Position numbers and translations under genes: made by a program. The notes below the pieces were generated by a model, which saw only the letters and a list, made by a program, of their open reading frames with translations, searched no databases and was not told where the DNA came from. DNA of 6,886 nucleotides from Candidatus Scatousia excrementipullorum (lineage in GTDB: Bacteria > Cyanobacteriota > Vampirovibrionia > Gastranaerophilales > Gastranaerophilaceae), in assembly GCA_017694215.1 (NCBI GenBank), contig JADIND010000155.1, forward strand, positions 1-6,886, given 5' to 3'. The stretch's first letter is position 1. Each line of letters starts with the position of its first letter. Shown here in pieces: positions 5,244-6,886 of the stretch.

Positions 5244-5882
5244 ATGAATTATTTTGAATTAATAAACAAATGTCTTGTTGAACTCAATTACAAGCAGGAA
5301 ACCTCTTTCAGCCAGCTTTCCAAAAACGAGCATGAAAAGTTGAAAAATATAATCAACATAATCAATACGGAAATCTGTTCTCTGGAAAAATGGAATTTTC
5401 TATTGCGGGAAATTTCACTTACTCTTCCGGCACAAACAGGTCAGATAGCAAATTCCGTAAACGGCAGAATTGCAGCCGTAATTCTTGACGGACAAAAATA
5501 CTTTTATCTTGATGATTTTGAAAAATTCTTTACGAATTCCCAGCCGGAAAAAACTTATACCTCTTTTAATGACAAATTGCTTTTTCCTGTGTTTGATGAA
5601 GAAAAAGAAATAAAAATAATATACTACACGGCTGATTGTGCAGTGTCCGGAACCGGCGAGGAAAAGAAAGTTCTTGAAGCGGAAACAGATGAAAGTCTTA
5701 TACCGGAACCGTTTTCAGAACCTTTACTGGTCTACGGCAGCTGTATGCGGTTAAAAGGCAACCCGCAGCACACACGGTTCAATTACTGGTACGGTATGTA
5801 CAAAGAAGCACTTGCTAATATGAAAGCTAAACTGGCGGTTGATGCTAATGCGGCACCGCAGGTAAATCTTTTCAGAACATAA
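5244..5882 (+). CDS. Head-tail adaptor / tail tube protein (P22 gp4 / T7 gp11-like)
   Basis: A 212-residue protein with the outline of the adaptor ring that docks under the portal and receives the tail nozzle in podoviruses. Visible pattern: an N-terminal helical bundle with LKNIINIINTEICSLEKWNF (33-52), then LLREISLTLPAQTGQI, a beta region with VNGRIAAVILDGQKYFYLDD (72-91), LLFPVFDEEKEIKIIYY (112-128), then IPEPFSEPLLVYGSCMRLKG (153-172) and a closing helix with YKEALANMKAKLAVD (186-200). The motif of a W after an E-rich helix, the strand I.I.YY and a late lP.....ll.yG segment recurs in this family. GGAG (5233-5236) is seven bases before the ATG. The putative partner nozzle lies upstream of the capsid gene instead of next to it. 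Assignment is by pattern and context. Confidence 0.72.
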   Translation: MNYFELINKCLVELNYKQETSFSQLSKNEHEKLKNIINIINTEICSLEKWNFLLREISLTLPAQTGQIANSVNGRIAAVILDGQKYFYLDDFEKFFTNSQPEKTYTSFNDKLLFPVFDEEKEIKIIYYTADCAVSGTGEEKKVLEAETDESLIPEPFSEPLLVYGSCMRLKGNPQHTRFNYWYGMYKEALANMKAKLAVDANAAPQVNLFRT

Positions 5883-5913
5883 AAAAAACAGGAAGTTTTC
5901 ATTCCCCCCTGTT
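5881..5913 (-). terminator. Hairpin with U-run facing the - strand
   Basis: AACAGG (5887-5892) pairs with CCTGTT (5908-5913), and the eight A at 5881-5888 become a U-run at the 3' side only when read leftward. With a bulge the stem can also include AA/TT next to the GG/CC pairs. On the + strand no U-run follows, so it would not end transcription of the adaptor gene. It could stop leftward antisense transcription from entering the structural genes, although no - strand gene is seen to its right. Confidence 0.4.
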
Positions 5914-6009
5914 AAGATTTACACTAGCCGAAATATAAATAGCATGTCTATTATAACACATTTTAAAAAAATTTTCAACTATCAGAATAAATCTTAATAA
6001 TATGCAACA

Positions 6010-6444
6010 ATGAAACACCTAACAAAGCAGCAAAAAAAATTTACCGAAGAATACATAAAGACCCTGAACGGTGAACTCGCAGCAAAGAATGCGGGTTACA
6101 AATCAAAGGACTTGAACCTTCAGGCGAAAAAACTTTTATCAACACCGGCGGTTATAAAACAAATAAATATTTCACTGAAAGAGCAGCTGGAGGCACTTTC
6201 TGTTCCTAAAGGCTATGTTATACAGAAACTGCTCCGGATAGCGGAATTCTCTCTGGAAGAAGAAGATATTACTGACAAAGACGGAAATTTTACGGGTAAA
6301 AGAAAATTAAGGGACACCTCCGGAGCACTGAAAGCTCTTGAGAGTCTTTGTAAATATCTTGGATTAAACAGCACGGAAGAAGCCGAAAACGGCAGAGCCG
6401 TGAAAATTATTACTATTTCAAATCTTGATGACAGCAAAATTTAA
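6010..6444 (+). CDS. terS: Terminase small subunit (Terminase_2 type)
   Basis: A 144-residue DNA-recognition subunit of the packaging motor; it binds the packaging site and hands the DNA to the large subunit. The N-terminal domain carries the family pattern clearly: LTKQQKKFTEEYI (4-16), LNGELAAKNAGYKSKD (19-34) and QAKKLLSTPAVIKQI (38-52), a helix-turn-helix for DNA binding. The centre (VPKGYVIQKLLRIAEFSLEE, 65-84, and TSGALKALESLCKYLGL, about 103-119) is the usual helical oligomerisation region. The start is fixed by an in-frame TAA at 5998-6000 and the family's N-terminus. Oddly there is no Shine-Dalgarno site; a four-codon frame ATG CAA CAA TGA (6002-6013) overlaps the start as ATGA. It is followed at 11 bases by the next gene. 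Confidence 0.92.
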   Translation: MKHLTKQQKKFTEEYIKTLNGELAAKNAGYKSKDLNLQAKKLLSTPAVIKQINISLKEQLEALSVPKGYVIQKLLRIAEFSLEEEDITDKDGNFTGKRKLRDTSGALKALESLCKYLGLNSTEEAENGRAVKIITISNLDDSKI

Positions 6445-6455
6445 GGAGAATTTTA

Positions 6456-6824
6456 ATGAAAGAAAAAGACGAAGATATTGAACAAATGCTTTTATACAAT
6501 GCATCTCTTGATGATTTAATAAAAGCCAGAATTGAAAAAGAATTTAAAGAAGCCGAAGAAAAAAGCAAAAGAAAAACCGAAACGGTCACATTGACAGATA
6601 TTTCAAAAGTCCCGAAAGATTTGATATTTTCAAAAAAATCGGTTTTTAAAGTTTTTAACCGTAACACAAAAACCGAAACTTACATCAACGGGATTCAGGC
6701 GGAATCTATGCTTGGCGTACAGACGACAGTCAGGGAAAAAATGAAAAACGGGGAAACTTCATCTTTTGCGACCGACGATGCTTACGTCAAATTTGAAAAG
6801 GTTACGATAGATGAACCGGCTTAG
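6456..6824 (+). CDS. Unknown protein between the terminase genes
   Basis: A 122-residue protein I cannot assign to a family. Residues 1-42 are very highly charged (Glu/Lys) and predict a long helix or coiled coil; residues 43-118 alternate polar and hydrophobic in a strand-like manner, with VTLTDISKVP (44-53), VFKVFNRNTKTETYINGIQA (63-82), ESMLGVQ (83-89) and DDAYVKFEKV (107-116). It has no Cys, membrane segment or signal peptide. AAGGAG at 6443-6448 lies seven bases before the ATG, a better ribosome site than the one of the small terminase. Its end overlaps the next gene by 14 bases. Its place in a packaging operon suggests a role with terminase or the packaging site, or a small head-associated protein; this is inference from position only. 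Confidence 0.68.
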   Translation: MKEKDEDIEQMLLYNASLDDLIKARIEKEFKEAEEKSKRKTETVTLTDISKVPKDLIFSKKSVFKVFNRNTKTETYINGIQAESMLGVQTTVREKMKNGETSSFATDDAYVKFEKVTIDEPA

Positions 6825-6886
6825 TCCTGTGCTTGTGAATATTCAGGAACCGGCTTTAATTAACCCTGATATTATGACAAAATTAT
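6811..6886 (+). CDS. Start of next gene, probably terminase large subunit (partial)
   Basis: An ATG at 6811 opens a frame that runs without stop to the window end (25 codons, beginning MNRLSPVLVNIQEPALINPD). AAAGG at 6797-6801 sits nine bases upstream, and the frame overlaps the end of the preceding gene by 14 bases, the usual coupled arrangement of this genome. No ATPase or nuclease motif falls within the visible part. Position after a small terminase makes the large terminase the leading guess; a portal or another small gene is possible. Confidence 0.5.
   Translation, partial: MNRLSPVLVNIQEPALINPDIMTKL

Noticed and set aside
5944..5997. 17-codon frame in the gap before the small terminase, possible leader peptide
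   Set aside because: No ribosome site, low-complexity AT-rich composition, and no terminator/anti-terminator pair follows.
6413..6667. Minus-strand 84-codon Ser/Phe-rich frame
   Set aside because: Typical antisense of a Lys/Glu-rich gene; no ribosome site and it spans two well-spaced + genes.

Overview
The window is a stretch of an AT-rich, tailed (short-tailed, podovirus-like) double-stranded DNA phage or prophage. All convincing genes lie on the + strand and are tightly packed, with clear GGAG-type ribosome binding sites and TAA/TGA/TAG stops used normally. The host cannot be fixed from the sequence. AT-rich genes, strong Shine-Dalgarno sites and classical hairpin-plus-U terminators fit an uncultured gut bacterium (for example a Gastranaerophilales- or Firmicutes-like host), but this is only an impression.

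Region 1 (1-823) is regulatory and accessory. It holds a few possibly coding bases at the left edge, a good sigma70-like promoter (114-142) that runs straight into a UUCG-loop terminator (198-228) and so predicts an ~80-nt RNA, and then a small Cys-rich (zinc-knuckle-like) gene (389-775) with its own candidate promoter and a perfect-stem terminator (795-823).

Region 2 (824-4184) begins with a single-domain LuxR-type helix-turn-helix regulator (936-1145). It is followed at 17 and 3 bases by an N-acetylmuramoyl-L-alanine amidase endolysin (1163-1660) and a 506-residue beta-propeller tail hub/nozzle protein (1664-3184), then the HK97-fold major capsid protein (3235-4122) and a strong terminator.

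Region 3 (4185-5224) carries a small one-hydrophobic-segment protein, possibly a holin, overlapping a 226-residue putative scaffolding protein, and ends in another terminator-like hairpin. Region 4 (5225-6886) carries a head-tail adaptor, a 127-base gap with a hairpin whose U-run faces the - strand, the small terminase, an unknown 122-residue protein, and the first 25 codons of the next gene, by position probably the large terminase.

Together these genes make the procapsid (capsid, scaffold), package DNA (terminase), close the head and build the short tail (adaptor, nozzle), and lyse the cell (amidase, possibly holin). The gene order is unusual: the scaffold follows the capsid gene, the nozzle precedes it, and terminators separate the structural genes. 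No tRNA, CRISPR array, insertion sequence or integrase was seen. I found no clearly new defence or enzymatic system. The points most worth checking are the predicted small RNA, the moron-like Cys-rich gene, the shuffled structural order with internal terminators, and the unknown gene inside the terminase operon.
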